Source: Closterium sp. NIES-65 | Lineage: Eukaryota > Streptophyta > Zygnematophyceae > Desmidiales > Closteriaceae | DNA: 64,000 nt | Assembly: GCA_948144175.1 (NCBI GenBank) | Contig: CANXME010000853.1 | Coordinates: 372,001 to 436,000 of the forward strand | Direction: 5' to 3' | Part shown: positions 11,965 to 24,804 of the stretch, piece after piece | Numbering within the stretch: the stretch's first letter is position 1 | How the letters are laid out: each line of letters begins with the position of its first letter | The notes under the pieces: model-generated | Database searches by the model: none | What the model saw: only the letters and a program-made list of their open reading frames with translations | What the model was told of the DNA's origin: nothing | Made by a program: the position numbers and the translations under genes

Positions 11965-12227
11965 TGTCAGAATTATATTCTTATACCTGCATGTAGTTCT
12001 AGCTGTAGTGTAGATATGAACTTTATAGGTGGTGCACCTCTTTCTTCACTTGTTTGCTATATGTACTCTCTTGCTATAATGAACAACACCATTTTCCCAA
12101 CTTTCTTGACACCCTTGCCTTGGCACAACCTACTCGACATCCTCCTTGGGCCTAGGCTACTAAGCCTAGGCCCTAGTTAAACCTAGCATCTAACTACATC
12201 ATTCTCGTTCACTCTTAGACTTTCACA
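11965..12227 (+). repeat. 3' LTR of S1
   Basis: 263 bp, 4 differences from the 5' copy, followed by the GTGGG duplication at 12228-12232. Confidence 0.93.
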
Positions 12228-12636
12228 GTGGGGTCTTGTCCGTCGTTCAGGTAAAATGGTGACTGTTGGGTCGCGATGGATGGTGAGTTGTTGTATGCGA
12301 ACTCGATGAGTGGCAGCTGCTGTTCCCAGGTGGTCGGGTCGTCGCACATGGCTCGAAGAACTTGCTCCATGGTCTGGTTTGTCCGTTACGTCTATCCGTC
12401 AGTCTCGAGGTGGTACGAAGAACTAAACTGTAGTCGCGTGCCGAACTGTTGCCACAGGTTCCGCCAGAAGTTGCTGGTGAATTTCGTGTCGCGGTCGATG
12501 ATGATTGGTGCTGTTATCCTGTGCAGCCGAACGATGGTGAAGATGAAGAGGCGGGCTGTTTTTTGGGTTGTGATCGATTTGTACCAGGCTGCGAATTGTG
12601 CCGTTTTAGTCAGCCGATCGACGACGACCAGGATCG

Positions 12637-12767
12637 TGTCGGAACATTATAGCTTATGCTTTTGTGTAGGCTGTAGTGGGGTATCCCATAAGGGGTACAA
12701 CCCAATTAGGGTGAGTACTTGTACCCACTTCATTCATAGTTCATTCATTCTCGTTTCACTTTTCTCA
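12637..12767 (+). repeat. 5' LTR of A
   Basis: 131 bp, TGTCGGAACATTATAGC...TTTTCTCA, followed directly by the primer-binding site at 12768. Confidence 0.95.
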
Positions 12768-12879
12768 TGGTATCGAGCAGGTTCCCTCGTGGGAACTGTG
12801 CCTAGGGCCCACCAAGTCGAAAGTTTTTTTCCTGCCCGGAGCGCGCTCAGCCCGAGTCGTGCTCCCCTCTCTGACTTCG

Positions 12880-13730
12880 TCGAGCCGCCCTAGCGGCCAA
12901 GTCGCGCCGCCTTAGCGGCCCCTGATTCGTCGCCCTAGCGACCCCGTCGCCCTACCTACGGCCCCGGCCCCGTCGCCCTACCTGCGCCCCGGCCCCGTCG
13001 CCCTACCTGCGCCCAAGCCCCGTCGCCCTACCTGCGCCCCGGCCCCGTCGCCCTACCCGCGACCCTGGTCTCGTCGCCCCACCTGCGACCCTGGCCCCGT
13101 CGCCATACCTGCGGCCCCGGCCCTAGCCCCGTCGCCCTACCTGCGCCCCGGCCCCGGCTTCGTCGCCCTGCTGCGACCCCGGCCCCGTCGCCCCACCTCC
13201 GACCCCGGCCCCGTCCCCCTACCTGTGCCCTGGCCCCAGCCCCGTCGCCCTACCTGCGTACCGGCCCCGTCGCCCTACCTTCAACCCGGCCCCGTCGCCC
13301 TACCTGCGGCCCACCCGCCCTACCTGCGGCCCACCCGCCCTACCTGCGGCCCCGCCGCCCTCACCTGCGGTCCCCGCCGCCCTTACCTGCGGTCCCCACT
13401 GCCCTTACTTGCGGTCCCCGCCGCCCTCACTTGCAGCCCCGCCGCCTTCCCTGCGGCCTCGTCACCTGCTGCAGCGCCGCCCGCCACCCGAGCCGCCTCA
13501 CCTAGCCGAGCAGCCGACCGCCGCGCCGCCGTGCAGCAGCACAACCGAGCCGCCCAGCAGCTGAGCAGCCGGACAGCCGAGCATCCGAGCCGCCCAGCAG
13601 CCGAGCAGCTGAGCCGCCCTGCAGCCGAGCCGCCCAGCAGCCGAGCCGCCCTGCAGCCGAGCCGCCGTGCAGCCAAACCACCGAGCCGCCGAGCCGCCCT
13701 ACCTCCAAGCCGCCCGAGCAGCCCCGTCCG
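12880..13730 (+). repeat. C-rich minisatellite leader of A
   Basis: Tandem imperfect copies of GTCGCCCTACCTGCG plus CCCCGGCCCC, then CCGAGCCGCCCAGCAG-type repeats. It ends at 13731 with GTAAGCACAG, a splice-donor-like sequence, 68 bp before the gag ATG. Overlapping open frames here reflect the repeat. Confidence 0.8.
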
Positions 13731-13798
13731 GTAAGCACAGCGCCTCTGTCACTGCACTGCCCTTTCCCTACTGTGTGCGCTGCTAGTCTACTGTTGTC

Positions 13799-16700
13799 AT
13801 GGCTACCCCTAGTGTCCCCGCTTTTGACGCCGAGGGTCGAGCCATTGACTTTGACGTCTGGGTAGATGACCTGCAGCTATTCTTAAAGTGCGATAGGGCA
13901 GACGGTCTCTCCCTCTTTGACCTCACCTCTGGTGCCTCTCCTGCTCCTGCTGCTGATGCTGACGCCACTGTTCGCTCACAGTGGGCCACGCGCGATGCTG
14001 CTGCACGTCTTGCTGTGCGTCGCTACCTCCCTACCTCTGAGCGTGCGTACTTTAGTCAGTACAAGAGTGCTCAGACCTTGTACGACGCTGTAGTTGCACG
14101 CTACTCCTCCCCTTCCACTGCTGCACTGAGCCGTCTCATGCTACCGTACCTCTTCCCTGACCTTGCTGCCTTTCCCACAGTCACTGACCTCATAACGCAC
14201 CTCCGCACTAGTGACACTCGCTACCGCGCTAAGCTTCCTGCTGAGTTCTGCGCCAAGAACCCCCCCCCCCCATGTACATCACTCTCTACTACATAGTCAC
14301 TCGCCTCCCTGACTCACTTCGCGTAGTCAGGGACCACTTCCTCTCAGTCTGTCCCACCACTCTCACTGTTGACCTCCTCGAGAAGTCCCTCCTAGCGGCC
14401 GAGAAGAGCATAGTCGCTGTAGGGGCCTCTCGTGGTGACCCGCGCACCCCCATCTTTGAGGGGTGTTCCCCCTCCCCCCTTCTCCCCTCTATTGCCTCTG
14501 CTGCTGCAGCCGACCTCCTTGGTCTTGAGTCGGTCGGTGCGGCGTCTGCCCCTAGCGGGAGACACCGCTCTGGCAAGGGCAAAGGGGGCAGGGGCACTGG
14601 AGGAGCGAGCGGGGGCGGTGGAGGTGGAGGCGGCGGGGGAGTGGGGGTGGCGGTGGGAGTGGAGGTGGGGGTGGAGGTGTCGGTGGCGGCAGTGGAGGCG
14701 GAGGCGGCGGCGGCGGTGGCGGTGGGAGCGGAGGTGGCGGAGGTGGTGGCGGTGGAGGAGGCGGCGGAGGCGGCAGTAGTAGCGGAGGCGGCGGAGGCGG
14801 CAGGGGTGGAGGTGGAGCTGGTCACGGGTCTACGCAGAGGAGTGGCTCCGGTGATGGTCCACGCCAGCAGCAGTAGAGCGGTCGTGAGACCCTGTCCCCT
14901 CAGCAGCTCCGTGAGTGGTACACTTCACGCCAGCGGGGTGGGGGTTTTGGTCCGTGCACCTACGTCCTGCGCACCGGCGACCGTGCGGGTGAGCAGTGTG
15001 GGGGTGCGCACCCCACCCAGCGATGCTTTGGCCGCCTGACGGACGCGTGGCGCCACCAGTTCCCGGAGGCCACACAGATCCCTCACTGGGGCGAGCTGTC
15101 TAGGGCGGGAGTTGCCATCTATGATCTTGATTTTGATGCTATCCTTTCTGCCATGTATGCTGTGTCTATTAGTGATGAGGGTGACTGTTACCGGTGTTTC
15201 CCGCCCAATCCGGGCATTGAGACTGCTGCTCTAGGTACTGGTGAGGCTGCTGCCCTAGGTGCTTGCGACGCTGCTGCTCTAGGTGCTAGTGCGTCTGCGT
15301 CCTCAGGTACTGGTGAGTCTGCGCTCTCAGGTACTGAGTCGGCTTCGGCCTCCCTAACCTTCACCCTTGACTCTGGGGCTTCTCGCTCCTTCTTTCAGGA
15401 CCGTACCACACTCACGCCGCTTAGTTGGCCGGTTGCGGTGTCTCTAGCTGACCCCTCTGGGGGTCCTGTCCTGTCTCACTTCTCCACAGTCCTCCCGTGT
15501 CTGGCGGCTCCCTCTGGCACCCTGTCTGGTCTCTACCTCCCCTCGTTCTCTACGAACCTAGTGAGTGGTGCTGACCTACAGGATGGGGGAGTACACCAGT
15601 TCACTCCTGCGCGTCAGCGGGTGACGCACTGCACAGAGGCTAGCACAGGCCGACACTTGGCTACGTTTACCCGTCAGCCGGGGTCGAGCCTGTACACACT
15701 GACCACTGCGTCTCCTCCAGTTGTTGAGTCTGGTAGGGTAGCTGCGTCGGGTCAGGTGTTTGCTGCAGCGTCCAGGTCTGGTCCTGAGTCTGCCCCCTGT
15801 TCGTGTCGTCTCCTGTGTCACGAGACTCTTCTCTGGCACCACCGCCTTGGTCACCCCTCTCTGCTTCGGCTCAAAGGCATGGCCACCCGTCTTCTTGTTT
15901 CTGGTCTCCCCCGGTCCCTCCCTCCCCTTCCTTAGGGCCCTGGCCCTACCTGTGTCCCCTGTGTCGAGGGGCACCAGCGGGCTGCCCCTCACTCCTCCCA
16001 GTTTCCTCCGACAGAGGCCCCGCTACAGACGCTTCACATGGACGTGTGGGGCCCAGCCCGCGTCCGTGGACAGGGTCACGAGCGCTACTTCCTGCTCGTT
16101 GTTGACGACTACTCGCGTTACACCACAGTCTTCCCCTTGCGCAGCAAGGGTGATGTCACTGAGGTGCTGATCGACTGGATCCGCGCAGCTCGTCTCCAGC
16201 TCAGGCAGAGCTTTGGCTCGGACTTTCCTGTTCTGCGTCTGCACTCTGACAGAGGCGGAGAGTTTTCCTCTGGCCTTCTGAGAGCCTACTGTCACGCACG
16301 AGGCATCCGTCAGACCTTCACGCTTCCGGATTCCCCGCAGCAAAATGGGATTGCTGAGCGCCGCATTGGCATGGTCATGGACGTCGCTCGTACGTCTATG
16401 ATGCATGCGGCTGCTCCCCTTTTTCTGTGGCCGTTTGCGGTGAGGTACGCGGCGCATCAGATCAACCTACACCCCAGGGTCTCCAGGCCGGAGACCTCCC
16501 CAGCCTTGCTGTGGACGGGGAAGGTTGGCGATGCGTCGGCGTTCCGGGTCTGGGGATCTCGGGCGTTTGTCCGCGACTTGTCTGCTGACAAGCTATCCCC
16601 TCGTGATGCTCCTTGCGTCTTCCTGGGGTTCCCCCCTGACGCGCCTGGGTGGCAGTTCTACCACCCCACCTCTCGCCGTGTTCTGTCCTCCCATGACGTC

Positions 16701-19700
16701 ACGTTTGACGAGTCGGTCCCGTACTACCGCCTCTTCCCCTACCGCACTCCGTCCCTCCCCCCCCCCCCCGCTCTTCCTTGTACCAGGTCCCCCCCCGATA
16801 GACCCCCTCCCCCCTCAAGGTCCTGCCCCTTCAGGTGTGTCCCAGGTAGACGCAGTCGAGCCTGTCGAGGTTACTGGTGACTCTCGTGCTGCTGAGGGTA
16901 CTGTGCTTGGGGGTGCTGAGACTGGGGGTGCTGAGCCTGGGGGTGCTGAGCCTGGGGGTTCTGAGCCTGGGGGTAGTGAGCTTGGGGGTGCTGAGCCTGG
17001 GGGTGCTACGCCTGGGGGTGCTGTGCCTGGGAGTGCTACACCTGGGGGTGCTGAGCCTGCGGGTGCTGTGCCCGGGGGTGCTGAGCCTGGGGGTGCTGAG
17101 CCTAGGGGTGCTGAGCTTGGAGGTGCTATGCCTGGAGGTTCTCCGGTTGCTTTGTCTCTACGGGAGCCACTCTCTCCACAGGAGCTGCGCGAGTGGTTTG
17201 CCCGGCGCTGGAGCCGTGCTGCTGGTGCTAGAGGTTCTTCGGCTACTGAGGGTGCTGCTGTCGCGGGTCCCGGAGGTGCTCGTACTAGGAGTACTGGAGC
17301 TGCTGGGCCTGCGGGTTCGACTGGAGCTGGTGCTGCTGAGGGTGTTGGCGCTGAGACTTCCGCTGGCGGTCCTGCTGGGGGTACTCCTGGTGCTGCTGGA
17401 GGTTTTGGAGCTACTGGAGGTGCTGCTGGAGCGGGTGCTCCTATTGGGGGTACTAGTGCTGTCTCTGCTATGTCTGGCGTCGCCACGCGGCCTCGACCGT
17501 ACTTCGTTCCACTCCTGCAGCAGGTGCTTGGTCTTCCACCTTCTACTGGTCCTCCTCCTCCCTTAGAGTGTCCACAGCCTGTCCCGTCACAGTTACAGTT
17601 GCAGCCTACCTCCCCTTTGCCTACTCCTTCTCCCTACACTGGTCCTACTGGAGGTCTTGCTGAGCTTCGTGAGCCTGCGTCTCGCCCTACGTCGCCTGTC
17701 CGTCCTGCTCGCGCTAGTGGTCGTGTTTCGCGTCAGCGTCCTCCTCCTGTCCCTGGCACACACCGGATGTCTCTGCGTCTGTCCACTGCTCCTCTGCGTG
17801 CCCCTTTGCCTTCTCCTCCTGAGTCCTCTCTTCCTGCTCTTGCTGACCCAGAGTCAGAATCTCTTCGTGCTGCCAGTCCTACTGTCACGCGTCTGCTGGC
17901 TACTGTCGTCAGTGACCCTTCTTTCGAGTCTACTGCTGCGTCTGCCCTAGTTGCTGAGCTCGTCGACTTTGCTGCTCGCACTATGCTGCTAGTCTTGTCG
18001 CTGAGTCTGAGTCTGTCTGTCCTCCGTCCGTCGGGGGTGAGTGTGCCCTTGGCACGGACGTCCTTGAGGACAGGCAGGAGGAGTTCCAATGTCTGGGTGC
18101 TGCTTCACCTCATCTCGTGTCCGTACTGCTTACCCCTGAGGGAGACCCGGATGCACTTGACATCCCGACTCCGCGCTCCTACGCGGAGGCAATAGAGGGT
18201 CCCTACTCCTCTCAGTGGCAGGCAGCTATGGACACAGAGATGGCTTCCTGGAAGTCCACAGGCACCTACGTTGACGAGGTTCCCCTGCCTGGGGCAAACA
18301 TCGTCAGTGGCATGTGGATCTTCAGAGTGAAGCGGCCGCCGGGTTCTCCGCTTGTCTTCAAGGCACGTTACGTGGCTCGTGGCTTCAGTCAGCGGCAGGG
18401 AGTTGACTACTTTCAGACCTTCTCTCCCACCCCGAAGATGACCACTCTTCGGGTACTGCTGCACATTGCTGCTCACCGTGACTACGAGCTACACTCTCTC
18501 GACTTTAGCACAGCTTTCTTGAAGGGCAGCCTGCATGAGGAGATCTGGATGCGCCGCGCAACTGGCTTCACTGGGTCGTTCCCTCCCGGTACCCAGTGGA
18601 GCCTCCGGTGCGAGTTTACGGTCTTCGCCAGGCGCCACGTGAGTGGTAGGACACACTGAGGACTATAGTTGCGGCTCTTGGGTTTGATCCTTCTACTGCG
18701 GACCCGTCGCTGTTTCTACCCACCGACACCTCTCTGCCGCCGTTCTACGTCCTCGTGTACGTTGACGACTTGGTCTTTGCCACACCTGACACTGCTGGAC
18801 TTGCCTACGTGAAATCCGAGCTGCAGAAGAGACACACGTGCACAGACCTGGGTGAACTGCGCAGCTACCTTGGCTTGCAGATCACCCGGGACAGAGCACG
18901 CCGCACCATTACCCTGACTCAGTCACACATGGTGCAGCAGGTCCTTCAGCGCTTCGGCTTCACGTACTCCTCGCCTCAGGCCACTCCTCTGCCTACTCGC
19001 CACTCGCTCTCAGCTCTGTCTTCGGATGAGTCCGTAGAGTCGAGTGGCCCGTATCCAGAGTTTGTTGGCTGCCTCATGTACGTGATGACCTGCACACGAC
19101 CTGACCTTGCATACCCTCTTAGCATTCTCGCACGCTATGTTGCTCCTGGAAGACACCGACCAGAGCACATGGCTGCAGCGAAGAGGGTGTTGCGCTACTT
19201 GTGCAGTACGTCGGGCATGGGGCTAGTGCTTGGAGGGCACAGTCCAGTGGTCCTCACTGGGCACGCGGACGCTTCTTGGGCTGACGACCAGGCTACGCAG
19301 CGGTCGTCACAGGGTTACACCTTCAGCCTTGGTTCCGGCTCTGTCTCGTGGCGGGCTACTCGCTCGTCTTCTGTTCTCGGCTCCAGTTGTGAGGCTGAGA
19401 TCTACGCCGGGGCCATGGCTGCATTGGAGCTTCGCTGGCTCACCTACCTGCTGACTGACCTCGGAGAGCCGCCTCGTTCTCCTCCAGTGCTGTACGTAGA
19501 CAACAAGGCCATGCTGGCCTTGTGTCGCGAGCAGCGACTGGAGCACAGAACAAAGCACATTGCTCTCCGCTACTTCCTTGCTTGTGAGCTACAGCAGCGT
19601 TGACAGTTGCGGCTTGCGTACGTGGCCTCTGAGGCCAACACTGCTGATGTTTTCACCAAGGCACTTGCGCCTTGTGATCATCAGCGCTTCTGCACTCAGT

Positions 19701-19741
19701 TGGGTCTTGTCCCTGTCTTGCCTCACTTGCTCACCTCTTGA
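13799..19741 (+). pseudogene. A gag-pol remnant
   Basis: Gag begins MATPSVPAFDAEGRAIDF and includes LYDAVVARYSSPSTAALSRLM. A glycine-rich stretch and the knuckle (starting CTYVLRTGDRAGEQC) follow. Protease has LDSGASRSFF. Integrase has HHRLGHP, CVPCVEG, DVWGPARV, HSDRGGEF and QNGIAER. The linker is built of GGAEPGG-type repeats and a QELREWFARR motif. RT has FKARYVARGF, FSTAFL and YVDDLVFAT. RNase H has HADASWADD, SSCEAEIYA and YVDNKA. The end is LVPVLPHLL, as in M. Broken, several breaks. Confidence 0.92.
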
Positions 19742-19952
19742 CCTTGCTTGTACTGTTACATATATATATACCTGCTCTTGCTTGTCTAGCCTTACATATA
19801 TATGTACTCCTGCATGTGAACTGGCCTTGTGGCCTTGTACTTGAGCTCGGAATGTGTGGTGACTTTGTGATCCACCCTGAGCTTTGCTTTGTTTTGCTTT
19901 GCTTGACTGGTCTTGTGACCCTCTGTTCTCCCCCACTTTGCCTATGGGGGTG

Positions 19953-20083
19953 TGTTAGAACATTATAGCTTATGCTTTTGTGTAGGCTGTAGTGGGGTAT
20001 CCCATAAGGGGTACAACCCAATTAGGGTTAGTACTTGTACCCACTTCATTCATAGTTCATTCATTCTCGTTTCAGTTTTCTCA
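19953..20083 (+). repeat. 3' LTR of A
   Basis: 131 bp, 4 differences from the 5' copy, preceded by the polypurine tract at 19941-19952. Confidence 0.95.
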
Positions 20084-23000
20084 GATCGCATCGTTTCCAC
20101 TTGCTCCGGCCGGTAATCCCGAGACGAATTCCATCGCCACCTGCTGCCAAGCACGATCGGGGGTATTATCGGCTGCAACTGTCGTGCCGGCCGCTTGTGT
20201 GATGATTTCATGAGCTGGCAAGTGGGACACGATGCCACGTGTCGCTGTACGTCGGTCAACATTTCGGGCCAGTAATAATACCGCTGCAGCCGCTGCCGTG
20301 TTTTCTCAACCCCGAAATGGCCTAAGGTAACTCCGCCGTGTGCCTCTTGTACAAGTAATACCCGTAGTAGTGAGTACCTTGGTACCCAGATGCGGTCACA
20401 ATAAACTCCCTTTACTGCTGCGAACTGCTGTGAATTTCCTTCTGTGAAGAATGGACCTGTTTGGTATCTGTGGATAAATAGTCCTGTCAGTAGTGGGCTG
20501 GTCTGGGCAAGTAGTACCGCATGGATCTAGACAATGGGGCGGGTCAGTGCGTCGGCGATGTTCAATGCCCCCTTTTTGTAGGTGACCGTGTAGTGAGAAT
20601 TGGACTCGAGGATATCGAGCCAGCGGATCTGTCATGGGTTGAGGTGTAGCTGTGCGCGGAGGTACTGTAGCGATTTATGGTCTCTCTGTACGGTCACGTC
20701 TGCGCCAGTCAATTAACAGTGCCACACTTTGAATGCGTGCACGATGGCGAGCATTTCGCGGTCGTGCATCGAGTAATTTTTCTCGGGCGATGTCGGTTGC
20801 GTCGGTGACAACTTCAAACGGGCAGTGTGGGTCGGCGATGCGCAGTACTGGTGGGGAACAGAGGAGAATTTTCAGGGCAGAGAAGGCAGCATGCTTTTTC
20901 TTCCCCCGCGTAAAAGTGACCCCCTTCTGCAGCAGATTCGTCAATGGGGCTGTTAACTGGGCCATGTCGGGGACGAACCGATGGACGTAATTAACGAACC
21001 CTAAAAAACTTTGGAGCTCCGTAATGTTCGTTGGAGGGTGCCATGCTTTGATCATGTCCAGCTTCTTCGGGTTGATTTCAACCCCAGCCTTCTAAATAAC
21101 GTTCCCCATAAACTCTAGCTTGTCCTGAAAATAACCCGCACTTCGAACCCTTAGTAAGTAGCCGGTGCTCGTATAAGATTTTAAATAGTGCTTCCTGATC
21201 AGCTAAGTGCTGCTGCTTATCGCGACTGTAGACGAGGATGTCGTCGACGTAAAAGTGGCCTAAACGCCTCATTCATGGTTATCTGAAATGTTGCCGGTAC
21301 GTTGATCAGCCCGAATGGCATCACGGTGTACTCAAATGACCCATACCTAGTCCTCAAAGCTGTCTTGGTGCAGTTCGATGGTTTGACCCGAATCTGATGG
21401 TAACCTCCCGGTAAATCTATTTTCGAAAAGACCCGTGCTGTTCGCAGTTGATCTATCAGTTCGTCGGCGCGGGGAATGGGGTATCGCGACTTGACTGTTA
21501 CCCTATTCAGTGCTCTGTAATCGATGCACATGCGAAACCCTCCGTCCTTTTTCGGCGTGAACAGTATCGGTGCTGCGAATGGTGACAAACTCGGCCGGAT
21601 GAATTTCTTCTCTAACAGGTAATCTAACTACTTCCTCAGTTCGTCGAGCTCGGGCTATGTCAGTCTGAACTGTCGCTGTACTGTTGGCTGTGCCCCTGGT
21701 TATAACTCTATTTGGTCGTCGTGTGCTCGCTGAGGTGGCAGTCCCTCTGGTAAGTCGTCGGGAAAAATCCCCGGGTACCGTTTCAACAATTCTTGCAGTT
21801 CGGGTGGTACCGCTGCCAGCAGCTTCTGAAAATCGCTTGGCTGCTCCGTTTCTCCTACCACTGCGATGTCCACTGTGTACACGTCAGCTCCAGCGGCGAC
21901 AGCCCGTTTCATTGTGATGGCGTTGACGTGGACCGTTGAAGACTCAGGCGACTGCCAGAGAGGTAGTTTAACCCAGTTACCGCTACTTCACATAGTGCAG
22001 CTACCCGTCGTCCAGTGAATTTGCGGGTTATATCGTTGCAGCCAATCACGTCCCAGTAAAATGCCGTGCCCATCCAGTATCGTCGCGAGCATTTCCTGTG
22101 TAAACCCGAAGTTTCCCCCGCAGCGGACTTTTACTCTCTCCACCCTTTCCTGTATGGCCAGCGGCGTGCCGTCAACTAAGCGTGCGTCTATCTCCGGTAA
22201 ACAATGACTAAGTGTAAGTTGCAGTTTTCGTGCGGTCGCGGTATTAACTAAACTGTGACTTGCACCTCCGTCGATAAAAATCTTCACTACTGCTCCCTGT
22301 GTTTTCCCGTAAATAAGTACTGGGCAATCTGTCGCCGTACCCTCCTTATTCATCCGAGCCCGATCGATGGCGTGAATCGGTACCGTGACTCGGTGAGGGT
22401 CGGTGAGGTTGGGCGAGCGGGTAGTCTCGTCAGTAGTTGGCCCAATCTCAACTGACTGCTGGCGTTTCCCTGTCTCCAAGACTCCCTCCCCTGCTCTGCT
22501 CCGCGGTGCCTCAGCCCCTCTGGGCATTCGCTCTTGCGATGGCCCGGCCGATTGCAAGCAAAGCAACGCCTCTTAAACGGCGCGGCAACTGGGTTCATCG
22601 CAACGGCATGTACAGTGGCGTGCTCGGTCGGTCCCCGAGGGCGATATCCGTAATATGACCCCAGTCTCGGACAGCGCAGAATGCCGGTTTTCTCGGCGAG
22701 CGCAAGAATCTCGTTGAAATTCGAGAGTATGTGTAGCATGATTTCATGCGAGATGTCCGGCTTCAGCCCTCCGACGTAACGGTCCACCCACTCTGCTTCG
22801 TGCACATAGCCGACTTGCTCCCATAATGCGAGAAAACCGCTCGTATAGTCTTGAACCGACCCGAGCTGCCGCCAAGTACGCAGTCTCTGACGCGTAGAAG
22901 CCGCGATTGGCTCGAAGCGCGGCCGAAGCCCTGCGCACCACGCATCCCACGTGCTGTACTGGGTGGTTTCACAGAATGAACTCCAGGTGACGGCTGGACC

Positions 23001-23408
23001 CGTGTGCCCTTCCTCTTGCGACGGTGGCTCGTAGGCACGTAGCGACGTCACGATGACTCGCCACCAGTCCATGGCGGGGCCCCTCAGCAGCGAGACGGCA
23101 TATCTGATCATCGCTGCGTCCGACTCGACGTAGTTTGTGTCGAAAAACACTTTCATCGTGAAGACCACGACTCAACCGATGGACCTCTACGCTGGCTTGG
23201 ATTGAAACAGCTCGGGCGCTGCGGCTTGAGTGGCATTGGTGCCATTATGGCGTGGTCACCACTTGTCGCCGCAAACTCCACGTGCCAACAGGCTTCGCGA
23301 GGCTCCCCCAGGCTTGGCGCGGTCTATTCCTTTCCATGCCATGCATCGATTGAGCGGCGCCATCACTGGCTACGCCTGAGCGCTGTCCCACGCGGTCGTT
23401 TTGTGTTG

Positions 23409-23584
23409 TATCAAAATAGTAGGTATAATAAATACCATAGCTAGGGTTTACCTAAATAGGCAAGAGAGAGTTAGGCAAAAGAGAGGATTGCACTAGCAAG
23501 AATGAGGATACAAATAGCAAACCCTAAAAGGGTTGTACTCGCTATAGAGCACCCCACTACAGGCTAGAGCATAATATTCTGACA
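23409..23584 (-). repeat. 3' LTR of S2
   Basis: 176 bp. In sense it starts TGTCAGAATATTATGC and ends TTTTGATA. It shares the CTGTAGTGGGG core with the copia LTRs. Confidence 0.9.
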
Positions 23585-24344
23585 CACCCCCATAGCCAAA
23601 GTGGGGTGTAATCAGCAGTACAAGCTCAGGGTGGATCACAATGTCACCACACATTCTGAGCACAAGTTCAAGAAGCAATAGTTTAAAGTTCACAATTATG
23701 AGCAAAGCTAGAGGCTATCGCAGAGGGCTAGTGTGGAGGAGGAGGGACTATGAGAGGAGAGGAGGTAGTGGGCGGCAGCAGAAGCTGCTGGCACACGGCG
23801 CAACTGGAGCAACTGGCACACGGGCAACTGTAGCAACTGGCACACTGGCAACTGGAGCAACTGGCACACGGGCTACTGGAGTAACTGGCTCCGCGGCTAA
23901 AAGTAGCGGCAGACGAGCAACGGACTCACGAGCGACTAGAGCAACGGGCTCACGGGCGACTGGCGCAACGGGCTCACGGGCGACTTGCGCAACGGTCTCA
24001 CGGGCGACTGGAGCTGCTGGCTTCTCGGCGGCCACCCCCTTCAACCTTCCCAAACTATCCCACCCCCATTTCACACACCCCCTACTGCACCCCTAGGGTC
24101 ACTCACACCCCACCCCCTAGCACCACTCCGTCGACTCCCACACACCCACCCCCCTCAGCGGCAGCTGCAGCAGTAGGAGACAGAGGAGAAGGAGGAGCAG
24201 GTGACGGCTCACACACCCGCCACCCCCATACCCGTCACCCCCATACCCTGAGTGTGCAGTAAGCGACCTCAGGTGTGCGCGAATCGTGCACAAGTGTGCG
24301 GGAAGCGAACTCAGGTGTGCGGTAAGCAGACTCAGGTGTGTCGG

Positions 24345-24377
<33 letters not shown>

Positions 24378-24804
24378 GGAGGGCGACGCATGGGTCGACG
24401 GGGACGAGCGCACAGGTCCCCGGGGGCAGCGCGCGGGTCGACGGGGCCGCCGTGAAGGGCGACGGGGATCCGCGCGCGGGTTGACGGGGCCGCCGCAAAG
24501 GTCGACGGGTAGCCGCGGGCGGGTCGACGGGGCCGCCGCGAAGGGCGACGGGGAGCCGCGGGCGGGTCGACGGGGCCGCCGCGAAGGGCGACGGGGAGCC
24601 GCGCGAAGGTCGACGGGGACGGGCGCGCGGGTTGACGGAAACCGCCACGCGTCCCGAGCGCATGGTGGGCAGAAAACCGCCACGCGCCACGAGCGCGTGG
24701 CGGGAAGAAAAAATGTACATCGCACGCCACGGGGTGCGCGACAGACAGTAGGGCAGCGGAAGCAGACGGGCCCACAGGCCAGGAGTGACACTGCTCTAAT
24801 AGCA

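Larger units (their letters stand above)
10843..12227 (+). mobile_element. Short non-autonomous LTR element S1
   Basis: Two 263-bp LTRs (10843-11105 and 11965-12227) differ at 4 positions (1.5%). GTGGG flanks both sides as a target duplication. The primer site (TGGATTCAGAGC) starts at 11106, and a purine tract (TTATGGGGGAG) ends at 11964. The 859-bp interior has no retroelement domain. It holds repeats of CGTGGCACGCGACGGTGC type and GGGAGGGTGTG-like stretches. The interior start (CCTGGCCTGTGGGCCC) matches S2, L and the copia element G. An open frame at 11105-11611 is repetitive and unlikely to be coding. It looks structurally complete as a TRIM/LARD-like element and must be moved in trans. 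Inserted in gypsy integrase. Confidence 0.9.
12637..20083 (+). mobile_element. Ty1/copia element A
   Basis: Full-length copia of 7.4 kb. The 131-bp LTRs differ at 4 positions (3%) and the target duplication GATCG is perfect (12632-12636 and 20084-20088), so it is young. Primer site TGGTATCGAGCAGG follows the 5' LTR, and CCTATGGGGGTG precedes the 3' LTR. Parts in order are leader, gag, protease, integrase, linker, RT and RNase H. It is inserted in the gypsy integrase. Broken, with roughly six to eight breaks. Closest relatives in the window are R0, I, M and G. Confidence 0.95.

Noticed and set aside
23641-24096. 151-codon frame in S2
   Set aside because: Dominated by a tandem Ala-Thr-Gly repeat with an equal-length frame on the other strand. 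No conserved domain.
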